NCBI GenBank assembly: GCA_030684415.1
Contig: JAUXNL010000532.1
Location: 1-20,549 of the forward strand
Origin: Moraxellaceae bacterium
GTDB lineage: Bacteria; Pseudomonadota; Gammaproteobacteria; Pseudomonadales; Moraxellaceae
Direction of reading: 5' to 3'
DNA length: 20,549 bases
The number at the start of each line of letters is the position of its first letter. Position 1 is the first letter of the stretch. The notes under the pieces are model-generated. The model was not told the origin of the DNA, ran no database searches, and saw nothing but the letters and a program-made list of their open reading frames with translations. A program made the translations under genes and the position numbers. Shown here in pieces: positions 6,364-13,963 of the stretch.

Positions 6364-7311
6364 ATGAGCATCAACTGGTTCCCCGGCCACATGAACAAGG
6401 CCATCCGCGAAATCCGTGACATCCTGCCCAAGGTGGATCTGGTCATCGAAATCGTGGACGCCCGCCTGCCCTACAGCAGCGCCAATCCGGTCATCGAGCA
6501 GTTCCGTGCCGGCAAGCCCTGCCTCAAGCTGCTGAGCAAAAGCGACCTGGCTGATCCGGCCATCACGGCCCAGTGGCTCGCCCATCTGGAAAAAGACGCC
6601 AGCGTGCGCGCCATGGCGATTACCACCGAGCACCCCGAACAGATCCGCCGCCTTGCCGAGACGTGCAAACGGTTGCCGGGCGTAAAGCCTGACGCACTGG
6701 GCAATGTGACGGCGCTGATTACCGGCATTCCGAATGTCGGCAAATCCACGCTGATCAACACGCTGGCAGGCCGCCCGATTGCCAAGGCCGGCAATGAACC
6801 GGCGGTGACGCAGGCGCAGCAGCGCATCGACTTGCGCAACGGTTTTGTCCTGATCGACTCGCCGGGCATTCTCTGGCCGAAAATCGAGAACGCGAACAGT
6901 GGCTATCGGTTGGCGCTGTCGGGCGCCATCAAGGCCACCGCCATACGCGACGATGATGTCGGTGTGTTTGCCGCTGATTTTTTCCTGAAGACTTACCCCG
7001 CCCTGATGCGCGAACGCTTCAAACTCGATGAACTGCCCATCGGCGGCGTGGAACTTCTGGAAGTAGCCGGCCGCCAGCGCGGCTGCCTGGGCAGCGGAGG
7101 TCATGTCGATTTCAACCGCATTTCCACCATTCTCATCAATGAATTCCGCAGCGCGACACTGGGGCTTATTTCACTGGAAACCCCGGAAATAGCCGAAGCG
7201 GAAAAAATCGTGGTGGCGCGGGTGATGGCGGAAAAAGCCGCCGAAAAAGAAAGTAAAGAAAAAGCCCGCAAGCGCGCGTACCACCTCAGCAAGGCAGGAC
7301 GCAAAACCTGA
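6364..7311 (+). CDS. Circularly permuted ribosome-biogenesis GTPase, YlqF/RbgA family
   Basis: This 315-residue GTPase has its G motifs in permuted order: G4 SKSD (58-61), G1/P-loop GIPNVGKST (121-129) and G3 DSPG (165-168). This is diagnostic of the YlqF/YawG family. The N-terminal INWFPGHMNKA matches the family opening in which a His-containing segment precedes the GTPase fold. RbgA promotes late assembly of the 50S subunit in Bacillus; in gammaproteobacteria the role is presumed similar. The basic lysine- and alanine-rich C-terminus (KAAEKESKEKARKRAYH) may contact rRNA. No strong ribosome-binding site precedes the ATG. DUF350 follows after 86 bases, with a small TCCTGC/GCAGGA hairpin (7329-7348) between. 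Confidence 0.92.
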   Translation: MSINWFPGHMNKAIREIRDILPKVDLVIEIVDARLPYSSANPVIEQFRAGKPCLKLLSKSDLADPAITAQWLAHLEKDASVRAMAITTEHPEQIRRLAETCKRLPGVKPDALGNVTALITGIPNVGKSTLINTLAGRPIAKAGNEPAVTQAQQRIDLRNGFVLIDSPGILWPKIENANSGYRLALSGAIKATAIRDDDVGVFAADFFLKTYPALMRERFKLDELPIGGVELLEVAGRQRGCLGSGGHVDFNRISTILINEFRSATLGLISLETPEIAEAEKIVVARVMAEKAAEKESKEKARKRAYHLSKAGRKT

Positions 7312-7397
7312 GGACACGCTTTGAACAGTCCTGCTACCCTTCGCAGGATTCGCCAGAAACCGTATGACGGTGCCTTTCACCTTTAGCCGGAGCCAAC

Positions 7398-7628
7398 GTG
7401 GACCCACAATTCATCGAAGCCAGCCTGATCAATCTCTGCCTGAGCCTCGCCTACACCGTGATCGCGCTCTTTGTCGCAATCGGTGCCATCCTGTTCATCG
7501 ACAAGCAACTGATGAAAGGCATCGACATCCAGCAAGAACTGGCGCGCGGCAATATGGCCGTCGCCGTTTTCGCGTCTACAATTCTCATCTTCATTGCCGT
7601 CATCGTCGGGGTCGGCTTTCGCGGATGA
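7398..7628 (+). CDS. Small DUF350-like inner-membrane protein
   Basis: This 76-residue protein has two transmembrane helices (about 10-34 and 52-74) joined by a short polar loop that carries the ELARGNMAVAV segment characteristic of DUF350. It starts at GTG 7398, with GGAG (7389-7392) five bases upstream. Its TGA overlaps the ATG of the next gene (ATGA, 7625-7628), so the two are translationally coupled. The biochemical role of DUF350 is unknown; two-helix versions are presumably oligomeric. The coupling suggests that it works with the transglutaminase-like protein at the inner membrane. Confidence 0.8.
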   Translation: MDPQFIEASLINLCLSLAYTVIALFVAIGAILFIDKQLMKGIDIQQELARGNMAVAVFASTILIFIAVIVGVGFRG

Positions 7629-8482
7629 AACAGCGAAAGGACGGCAAAGGCCGCTATGCCACAAGCAAGCTGGCTATCGTCGTGCTGCTCGGCATCTGGC
7701 TGTGGAATCTTGACCGGACAGATGCGCCGACACGTAACGAAAGACCTGCACAGGCCAAACCAGCACCGCCAAGCGGAGCCCCCGCAATCAAGCCCCCAAG
7801 CCCTTCAACAACAGACGCCCGCCACGGCCATGCTCGCAGCGGTACGATGACGCATGAATTCAGTCGTTATGAACTGTGGGAATCCGAGGCTGCTCACCAA
7901 CTCGAAAAACAGCAAACTTCGTCTGATGGGGTTGTCAGCATCAGCTTCTTGCGCGAGGAATTTGCGGCGATGGCACCAGACATCTCCCGACACTTCCATT
8001 TCGTGAACGGATATCTGGAGGGCTTTTCCCCATTCCCAGTCGAGAATGTCTGGACACCGCTCACGATTCTCGCGCGCCGCAAATCCTATGAGCTGGACGA
8101 ACGCCTTTACGGCGGACGTCAGGAGGTCTGGCAAAGCAGCCAGCAGGCATACCACTACACCCGCGGCGATTGTGAAGACCATGCATTATTGCTAGCCGAC
8201 TGGTTGATCAGCATGGGCCACGATGCGCGAGTGGTGCTAGGCACAGTGCATGGCAATGGCCATGCCTGGGTCATCCTGTTTCGTGATGGTCGCGAATTCC
8301 TGCTGGAAGCGACATCAAAGTCTCCACGCAAACGCTACCCGCTCGCCAGTCTTTTACCGGAATACCGCCCGGCCATGATGTTCAACCGCGAACATTTCTG
8401 GGTGAACACACAAAAACGACCTACTACGGACTACAGCGGCCCGCACTGGGCGTTGCGCTCACGTTTCACGCCTCACCCCTGA
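7625..8482 (+). CDS. Membrane-anchored transglutaminase-like cysteine protease
   Basis: This 285-residue protein has one N-terminal signal-anchor helix (LAIVVLLGIWLWNL, about 16-29), then a Pro/Ala-rich linker (about 40-62), then a periplasmic domain. The catalytic pattern is transglutaminase-like: C183 in RGDCEDHALLLADWL, H213 in NGHAWVILF, and an acidic residue E228 in FLLEATS where many members have Asp. Bacterial members are usually peptidases or amidases rather than crosslinkers. The start is fixed by the ATGA overlap with DUF350. The 3' end overlaps the convergent esterase gene by 17 bases (8466-8482). A role at the cell envelope with DUF350 is inferred; the substrate is unknown. Confidence 0.8.
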   Translation: MKQRKDGKGRYATSKLAIVVLLGIWLWNLDRTDAPTRNERPAQAKPAPPSGAPAIKPPSPSTTDARHGHARSGTMTHEFSRYELWESEAAHQLEKQQTSSDGVVSISFLREEFAAMAPDISRHFHFVNGYLEGFSPFPVENVWTPLTILARRKSYELDERLYGGRQEVWQSSQQAYHYTRGDCEDHALLLADWLISMGHDARVVLGTVHGNGHAWVILFRDGREFLLEATSKSPRKRYPLASLLPEYRPAMMFNREHFWVNTQKRPTTDYSGPHWALRSRFTPHP

Positions 8483-9401
8483 CAGCCGAATCTCCTGCCA
8501 GCCAGCGGCCGGCATGGCGAATGGCGCGATTCGCCTCTGGCAGCAGCGGCGCCAGCAAGGCGAAGGCATGCCACATGCCCGGCCACACTTCCAGCTCGCA
8601 GACAGTGCCGGCGGCATGGCAATTTGCTTGCAGTGTGCGGCTGTCATCCAGGAATAATTCTTTGGCCCCGGTCTGCACATACAACGGCGGCAAGCCGTGC
8701 ATGTCCGCAAACACCGGCGACATATGCGGATGACGCGGGTCGCTGGCGCCTGCGTAATGCCGCGCAAATACCTGATGAATCCAGTCGCGCCGCGAACGGC
8801 GGCGGCCCGTGAAACCATCTTCCAGCGCAGGATCCACATACGAATCGCCCGAGAGGCTGACATCCAGCCACGGCGAATGCAGATAGATTTTTTCGGGCAG
8901 GCGCGATTGCGTGTCACGGGCACGCAGACACAACGACAGACAGAGATTGGCGCCCGCTGATTCGCCCGCCAACGCCAAAACGGTTTGCGGTTGCGCCTGC
9001 ATCAGCGCGCTCCAGAATGCCTGCACGTCATCGAGTGCCGCCGGCCACGGATGCGCGGGCGCCAACCGGTATTGCGGCATGAACACGGACTCGAAGCGGC
9101 CGGCCTGCATCAACCGCGCGGCAAAAGCGCGATGTGTGTCGGGCGAGCCCGATGCAAACCCACCGCCATGCACATACACGAGCGCATGCCCCGGTCGATG
9201 GTCAGTACGCAGATTGCGAATCTCCAGCACCGGCACGCCCGCCATCATGCTGCGCCGTGCACTGGCCTGCGCCGGCAGGATGGCGGCACGCGTCATGATG
9301 GCCTGCGTCAAACCTAACTGCTGCGGATGGGAAATACGGCGCAGTAGCGGTCGCTGCAAACGCAGACTGATTTTGAGCAAACGGGCGATGGCACTGTTCA
9401 T
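8466..9401 (-). CDS. Alpha/beta hydrolase, hormone-sensitive-lipase family esterase
   Basis: This 311-residue protein has the family IV features: oxyanion motif HGGGF (78-82), nucleophile elbow GESAG with S148, acid D252 or D253 in KELFLDDS, and H278 in GMWHAF. Such enzymes hydrolyse short- to medium-chain acyl esters in the cytoplasm. The ATG at 9401 is chosen because GAGG lies seven bases upstream; the open frame upstream to 9545 lacks a comparable signal. It sits 227 bases downstream of the second AraC regulator on the same strand, so co-transcription is possible. No signal peptide or membrane anchor is seen. The true substrate is unknown. Confidence 0.88.
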   Translation of the reverse strand: MNSAIARLLKISLRLQRPLLRRISHPQQLGLTQAIMTRAAILPAQASARRSMMAGVPVLEIRNLRTDHRPGHALVYVHGGGFASGSPDTHRAFAARLMQAGRFESVFMPQYRLAPAHPWPAALDDVQAFWSALMQAQPQTVLALAGESAGANLCLSLCLRARDTQSRLPEKIYLHSPWLDVSLSGDSYVDPALEDGFTGRRRSRRDWIHQVFARHYAGASDPRHPHMSPVFADMHGLPPLYVQTGAKELFLDDSRTLQANCHAAGTVCELEVWPGMWHAFALLAPLLPEANRAIRHAGRWLAGDSAVRGEA

Positions 9402-9551
9402 GGCCTCGATGCTCGCACCCGGACTCGCGCCAACCGAGGGCCCAAGGCGACAGCGACCATGCAGGAAGTGACAGCATGTGGTGTCGGTATCTGCTGCAAG
9501 TGCTGCAGGCCTGCTGGTGTTTTGGCGAATTGGGCAGCGCAACACTCAAGG

Positions 9552-9563
9552 CATTCCGGAATG
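9552..9563. repeat. 12-bp perfect palindrome CATTCCGGAATG
   Basis: A perfect palindrome lies in the 227-base gap between the second AraC gene and the esterase gene. It could be a dyad operator or a remnant of a dispersed repeat; no second copy was noticed in the window. The rest of the gap holds nothing recognisable. Confidence 0.35.
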
Positions 9564-9628
9564 ACGCCGCTTACCCAGCACAATCCCAACGGAACTGGCT
9601 CAGGAGAGTGGCATCACTCCGAACCTGG

Positions 9629-10702
9629 CTAACTGACGCTGGCCGACTCTTCAACCGGCTGTCGCGCCAGCCAGGCCGAGGGCGATTCCCCGCACCAGCG
9701 CCGGAACGCACGCCGGAACGCCGTGGCATCCTGATACCCCAGCGCCAGCGCCACCGACTCCACCGTATGGCGCGGCGAACGCAAATGCAGCTTGGCCTGA
9801 CGTTGCAACTCTGCATCCAGCAACTGCTGGTAAGACGTTGCCTCGGCCTTCAGGTGACGCATCAGCGTGCGTGGTGACAGATGGAAATGCGCCGCGACTT
9901 CCACCAGCGTCCAGAGCTGACCGGGATGCTGCTGCAGCACATGCGTGATGCGCTCGCGCCACAACAGCACCGCACGTGCCTGCAGGGGCTGCGATTGATG
10001 TTGTGACTGGCGTTGAGACCGGGTTTGTGAAAGCGTCTGAAACAATGCTTCGCAATGGGCGGTTGCCTGTGCCCACACTTGCGGATCCCGAAAAGGATTG
10101 GGCTCTTCCATGACCACACGCGGAATGCGGATAGCGGTATGCGTGGCGTTGAAACGACAACTGCCATGCAGATAGCGCGCATAAAGATCAACATGCGCAG
10201 GCTCTGGGTAAGCAAATTGCAAACGCGCTTCTTTGAGACGCCGGCCGATGATGAGCTCGATACCACGCTGCACGGTGACCGCCATCGCCTCCAGCATCAG
10301 CAGGCCGATGTCATCAAGCGCGTGGTCTATCGTGAGCGCAATCACGAAGTTGTCACGCTCGAAACGACAACGTATGTGCACCAACGGCACACGTAGCGCC
10401 TGATAACGCTCCAGCGCATGCCAAGCATCGGCCAGCGACGGGCTTGATGACAGCAACTGTCCCAACGGGCCGTGCGCCGCGAGCGAAAACCGACTGCCCA
10501 CTTCCAGCCCGAAGCCGGGGCGATCCGCCAGCCGCAATGTATTGCGCAGGATGAGCAAGCTATCGGCAGCGCTGACCTCCCGATCCAGTTGGCCGATATC
10601 GGCCGGCGTCAGCGGCGTGCCAGCCAGCAGTTGGCGCTGGCCGGCCTCATCGAGACGCAACTCGCGTGCTAACAGCCGGATATAGGTAACGGGATAGGTC
10701 AT
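9629..10702 (-). CDS. AraC-family transcriptional regulator, paralogue of the 2571-3581 regulator
   Basis: This 357-residue protein has the same architecture as the first regulator: an N-terminal arabinose-binding-like domain with RPGFGLEVGSR and AAHGPLGQLL, and a C-terminal double HTH (LVEVAAHFHLSPRTLMRHLK and VESVALALGYQDATAFRRAF). The two share many blocks, for example QQHPGQLWTL just before the HTH. A low-complexity Ser/Gln/Arg linker at about 225-238 (SQTRSQRQSQ) is absent from the paralogue and accounts for most of the extra length. It starts at ATG 10702, divergent from the MaoC/thiolase pair and upstream of the esterase. This suggests that it regulates one or both. The 152-base divergent region holds a direct repeat suited to an AraC site (10756-10783). 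Confidence 0.9.
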   Translation of the reverse strand: MTYPVTYIRLLARELRLDEAGQRQLLAGTPLTPADIGQLDREVSAADSLLILRNTLRLADRPGFGLEVGSRFSLAAHGPLGQLLSSSPSLADAWHALERYQALRVPLVHIRCRFERDNFVIALTIDHALDDIGLLMLEAMAVTVQRGIELIIGRRLKEARLQFAYPEPAHVDLYARYLHGSCRFNATHTAIRIPRVVMEEPNPFRDPQVWAQATAHCEALFQTLSQTRSQRQSQHQSQPLQARAVLLWRERITHVLQQHPGQLWTLVEVAAHFHLSPRTLMRHLKAEATSYQQLLDAELQRQAKLHLRSPRHTVESVALALGYQDATAFRRAFRRWCGESPSAWLARQPVEESASVS

Positions 10703-10755
10703 GGCATGCCCGGAGCAAAGCAGAATGGTGCCGAGAGTGCCCTAGGCCGCCGTCG

Positions 10756-10783
10756 CTGTCACTTTCTGCATGGCCCCTGTCAC
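10756..10783. promoter_or_regulatory. Direct repeat CTGTCAC with 21-bp period, candidate AraC operator
   Basis: CTGTCAC at 10756-10762 recurs at 10777-10783, exactly 21 bases apart (two helical turns), between the divergent AraC and MaoC genes. AraC-family dimers commonly bind direct half-sites at about this spacing. Binding by the adjacent regulator is inferred. Confidence 0.45.
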
Positions 10784-10854
10784 CATGTCGCCTTCAGTAC
10801 ACGGGCTTGCTTGGGCATGATGACGCCATCTCCCTTCTTGCCAGGCCCGTGCCC

Positions 10855-11781
10855 ATGCCGACTTCCTCTTCTTCTCCTGCGCGTCTTGCGCTGGCTGATC
10901 TTCCGCTGCGTTTGCTCGCCGAGCACACCCGCACCATCACCGCCATGCTCGGCGGCGCGGCGCGTTCCTTGCTGCCGGGCAAACGCCCCGGCGTCACCGG
11001 CACCGTGATGACGCAAACCGTGCGCGCGCCCTCGGCAGAGTTGCGCGAGGCCTATGCCACCTGGTGCGGCGCCGGCACCCGTTATGCGCAGAGCACGCCG
11101 CCGCATCTGGTCTGCGCCAAGATCACGCTGCCGCTAGTCGCACAACTTACGGCGCAAGCGCCTTATGCGCTGCTCAGCGTGCTCAACCAGGGCGTGCGCC
11201 TGCGCCTGCACGCGCCCTTGCCGGTGGATGAGCCGATACAGCTCGAAGGCCGATTACTGGATGCGAGCGACGATGGCTTTCGCGCCCGCATCCACTCGCA
11301 AGTGACGGTGGGCACAGCGAGCGTGCCGCAGGCGATAACGATAGATGCCATGGCCGCCGTGATGCTGAAAAAGCGCCCCGATAGCGACAACAACCGCCCC
11401 GCCACCGAGCCCGATTACGCCACCGTCGCCACTTGGCAGGCCCGCGCCGAAGAGGGCCAGATATTTTTCTGGCTCACCGGCGATTTCAATCCGATTCACA
11501 CGTTACCGGCCTTCGCCAAACGGACAAGTTTTCGCGGCTGCATCATGCACGGCTACGGCGCCTTTGCGCAGGTGTTCGAAGGACTGGCCAACAGCGGTGC
11601 GCGCATCGCCGAGATTGAAGTACGCTTCGTGCGGCCACTGCCGCTGCCGAGTCCTCCACTCCTCATCCAGCGCGCCCGCACACCGGATGCTGACGGCCGC
11701 CACGCCATCCGCCTCGTGTCCGCCGATGATTTCACGCTGTTCCAGGTTGGCCATTACCTGCCCGCAAAGGAAACCCGCTGA
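10855..11781 (+). CDS. MaoC-like (R)-specific enoyl-CoA hydratase
   Basis: This 308-residue protein has a C-terminal hot-dog domain with the hydratase 2 motif GDFNPIH-x5-A; catalytic D210 and H215 are present, followed by FRGCIMHGYGAFA. Such enzymes add water to trans-2-enoyl-CoA to give (R)-3-hydroxyacyl-CoA. The N-terminal half has no second copy of the motif and resembles the degenerate first hot-dog repeat of longer MaoC proteins. ATG 10855 is the best start; the frame is open upstream to TTG 10807, and the ribosome-binding site is weak. The stop shares one base with the thiolase-homologue start (TGATG, 11779-11783), so the two are translationally coupled. Confidence 0.87.
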   Translation: MPTSSSSPARLALADLPLRLLAEHTRTITAMLGGAARSLLPGKRPGVTGTVMTQTVRAPSAELREAYATWCGAGTRYAQSTPPHLVCAKITLPLVAQLTAQAPYALLSVLNQGVRLRLHAPLPVDEPIQLEGRLLDASDDGFRARIHSQVTVGTASVPQAITIDAMAAVMLKKRPDSDNNRPATEPDYATVATWQARAEEGQIFFWLTGDFNPIHTLPAFAKRTSFRGCIMHGYGAFAQVFEGLANSGARIAEIEVRFVRPLPLPSPPLLIQRARTPDADGRHAIRLVSADDFTLFQVGHYLPAKETR

Positions 11782-13097
11782 TGTTGACTCTCCCCGATGA
11801 CCGCCTGCCCGTATTGGTCGCGGGCGCCCGTACCGCCTTTCTGGAAAGCGCCGGCGCTTATTCCCCCCTGATGAGTTACGCACTCGGCGCCGAAGCCCTG
11901 CGTGGATTGCTGGCCCGCCCCGCCCTCGCCGGCTTTGCGCCGGAGGCTGTCGGCCTCGTCGTCATGGGCACGGTGTTGCATGAAACCAACACCACTAATG
12001 TCGCCCGCGAAGCCATGCTCGCCGCCGGCCTGCCCGCCACGATTCCGGCTTACACGGTGGCCATGGCCGGTATTTCGCCCAGCGTCGGGGTGATGAACAT
12101 TTGCGACCAGATCGCACTCGGCCGCCTCGATTTCGGTATTGCCAGCGGCACCGACAATTTCTCCGATGTCCCCGTTCGCCTGTCGCAAAACATCCGCCGC
12201 ACGCTGATGAAAATCCGCCAGAGCCGCGATAGCGGCGAGCGCCTGCGCCTGCTCGGTCGCCTGCGTCCCAGCGATCTGAAGCTCGACCTGCCGAGCAGCG
12301 CCGACTTCACCACCGGCCTCACCATGGGCGCCGCCTGCGAAGCGATGGCGCGCACCTTTGGCGCCAGCCGTGAGGCCAGCGATGCCTTCGCCGCCGAAAG
12401 CCATGCGCGCAGCATCGCGGCCACACAGGCCGGCCACTACCGCGAACAGATCGTACCCGTCACCGTGGATGGCGTGACCATCACCGAAGACAACACGGCG
12501 CGCGCTGACGCCACACCGGCATCGCTCGCACAACTCAAGCCCGTGTTCGACCGCGCGCACGGCGTGATCACCCCCGGCAATGCCTCACGCTTTTCCGACG
12601 GTGCCGGCGCACTGCTGCTGAGTTCGCTGGGGCGAGCACGGGCGCAAGGCTTGCCGGTGCAGGCGATCATCCGCGATTACCTGCTGGCGGGTGTCGGCCG
12701 CCTCGACACCGAAATGCTGCTCGGCCCGGCGCTCACCATTCCGCGGCTGCTCGCACACAATGGACTCGGCTTTGCCGACATCGGTGTCTGGGAAATTCAT
12801 GAAGCCTTTGCCACGCAATTGCTCATCAACCAGCAGTGCATGGCCTCGCCCGCTTTTGTGGCGGAACGCTTCGGCCCTGGCACACCCAGTGGCGACATCC
12901 CGCCAGAAAAGCTCAATGCCTGGGGCGGCTCGCTCGGGCTCGGCAATCCGTTTGCCGCCACCGGCGTGCGCCTGCTGCAAACCGCTGCCCAACGCCTGAA
13001 GGCCGAGTGCCAACGCTACGCCGTGGTCTCCACTTGTGCGGGTGGCGGCCTTGGTGCCGCCCTGCTGCTAGAAAACCCCGACGCACTTTCCAGCTGA
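11781..13097 (+). CDS. FadI-like thiolase homologue lacking nucleophile Cys and GHP His
   Basis: At 438 residues this is normal FadI/acetyl-CoA acyltransferase length, with good family landmarks: TPGNASRFSDGAGALLL (264-280), WEIHEAFATQ with H340, WGGSLGLGNPFAATG (381-395) and CAGGGLGAA with C419. Two catalytic positions are altered. In the AYTVAMAGISPS block the nucleophilic Cys position is Gly97 (GGT, 12069-12071). In the normally GHPFAATG block the His is Asn389 (AAT, 12945-12947). The frame is otherwise intact, so this is not simple decay. Thiolytic or Claisen chemistry through an acyl-enzyme should be impossible. A Cys-independent activity (retro-aldol, decarboxylation) or a structural role is possible. 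It is coupled to the MaoC hydratase. Confidence 0.85.
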   Translation: MLTLPDDRLPVLVAGARTAFLESAGAYSPLMSYALGAEALRGLLARPALAGFAPEAVGLVVMGTVLHETNTTNVAREAMLAAGLPATIPAYTVAMAGISPSVGVMNICDQIALGRLDFGIASGTDNFSDVPVRLSQNIRRTLMKIRQSRDSGERLRLLGRLRPSDLKLDLPSSADFTTGLTMGAACEAMARTFGASREASDAFAAESHARSIAATQAGHYREQIVPVTVDGVTITEDNTARADATPASLAQLKPVFDRAHGVITPGNASRFSDGAGALLLSSLGRARAQGLPVQAIIRDYLLAGVGRLDTEMLLGPALTIPRLLAHNGLGFADIGVWEIHEAFATQLLINQQCMASPAFVAERFGPGTPSGDIPPEKLNAWGGSLGLGNPFAATGVRLLQTAAQRLKAECQRYAVVSTCAGGGLGAALLLENPDALSS

Positions 13098-13160
13098 GCG
13101 GACAAGCCTTCAGGCCGCCAGCACCAGTCCTCCTGACCCGGAAGGCGCCAGCCGCAAGAA

Positions 13161-13201
13161 GGCTGGTGGCTGGTGGCTGGTGGCTGGTGGCTGGTGGCTG
13201 G
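13161..13201. repeat. Heptamer tandem repeat GGCTGGT, 5.9 copies
   Basis: Units start at 13161 and repeat without error to 13201. A CCAGCC element at 13148-13153 is inverted relative to the first unit. It is intergenic and likely to vary in copy number by slippage. Confidence 0.9.
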
Positions 13202-13313
13202 AAAAGGATTACAACAACCGGACATGTGTTGGTTAGGATCGCTGCGCAGGTACGCATGAATCCGCATCTGCGACCGCTACAACGCCACACACGACGCAAC
13301 GGCGACGACTTTT

Positions 13314-13388
13314 GTGGGAGCGGCTTTAGCCGCGAAAAATCCGCTATAAAACCGCTCCCAGAATCTTCGCGGCTAAAGCCGCTCCCAC
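13314..13388. repeat. REP cluster: two perfect inverted 23-bp units plus a degenerate middle unit
   Basis: The unit beginning GTGGGAGCGGCTTTAGCC (13314-13336) is perfectly complementary to 13366-13388. Each is itself an imperfect palindrome (GCGGCTttAGCCGC). A degenerate inverted third unit lies at about 13339-13360 (CCGCTATAAAACCGCTCCCA). This is the Pseudomonas/Xanthomonas-type REP, normally mobilised by a RAYT transposase, which is not in the window. Confidence 0.85.
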
Positions 13389-13414
13389 AGACCCACAGAC
13401 CCACAGACCCACAG
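13384..13414. repeat. 8-bp tandem repeat CCCACAGA, 3.9 copies
   Basis: The first unit overlaps the last bases of the REP unit (CTCCCACAG), so the array appears to be a local expansion of the REP edge. Confidence 0.85.
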
Positions 13415-13504
13415 TGTTCAAGAGTCGACCGTACAACCTCCGGGAACAACAGCCCGATGAATGACCAACATTTTGCAAGTGCAGATGCATCCGCATCTCT
13501 GATA

Positions 13505-13532
13505 GCTTGCTGAAAAATGCTTTTCAGCAAGC
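13505..13532 (-). repeat. Hairpin-rich intergenic repeat, copy C (terminal palindrome)
   Basis: GCTTGCTGAAAA (13505-13516) pairs perfectly with 13521-13532 around ATGC, the same loop as copy A. The flanking GGCCGGC and GGATGAC match copy A's second hairpin in degenerate form. It is interpreted as a truncated right-half copy. Confidence 0.75.
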
Positions 13533-13963
13533 GCTTAAGGCCGGCTCATCTGGATGACGCCGCACCTTATTGACACCAACATCGCCACTCCGCGCTGGCA
13601 CTCAGAAACACCTCTACAAACAGACATGGGAATCCTTCCCCCTCAGCGACGCCTGCGTCCTGCGTCCAGGCCGCCTGACCTGCATCACACTTTCGCCAGA
13701 ATATTCCTGTCCCGTTTGCGAAAACCGCCCCTCGCCGCCTTGTGATAGCGGCATTGTCAAAAGGCCATGCTAGATTCGGCGAGTCGCTGCGCCGCTAGCA
13801 GCGCCTCCGTGCGTACCCGCACCTGACAGCCGTTTCCGTCATGGGTATGCCGCTGTTAACGATTCTCTGAAACACCAGACGCTTTTGGCCTGAGCCTTGC
13901 CACGCGCTCAGACCTGAAGAGGGTTGATCAGAGCTCCAAAAGCCATCCAGGGACGATGCCTCC

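Larger units (their letters stand above)
13098..13963. other. 866-base repeat-rich intergenic region
   Basis: No protein gene is supported. The first half contains a heptamer tandem repeat (13161-13201), a REP cluster (13314-13388) running into an 8-bp tandem repeat (13384-13414), and palindromic repeat copy C (13505-13532). The second half (about 13560-13963) has no recognised repeat and presumably carries the promoter and leader of the polyphosphate phosphotransferase gene; I could not place a convincing -35/-10 pair. Confidence 0.6.

Noticed and set aside
9402..9545. 48-codon N-terminal extension of the esterase
   Set aside because: It has no ribosome-binding site and a composition unlike the family; ATG 9401 has GAGG and a typical start.
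13161..13414. Possible CRISPR array
   Set aside because: Repeats are 7-8 bp contiguous tandems and a REP cluster with no spacer structure, and no cas genes are present.
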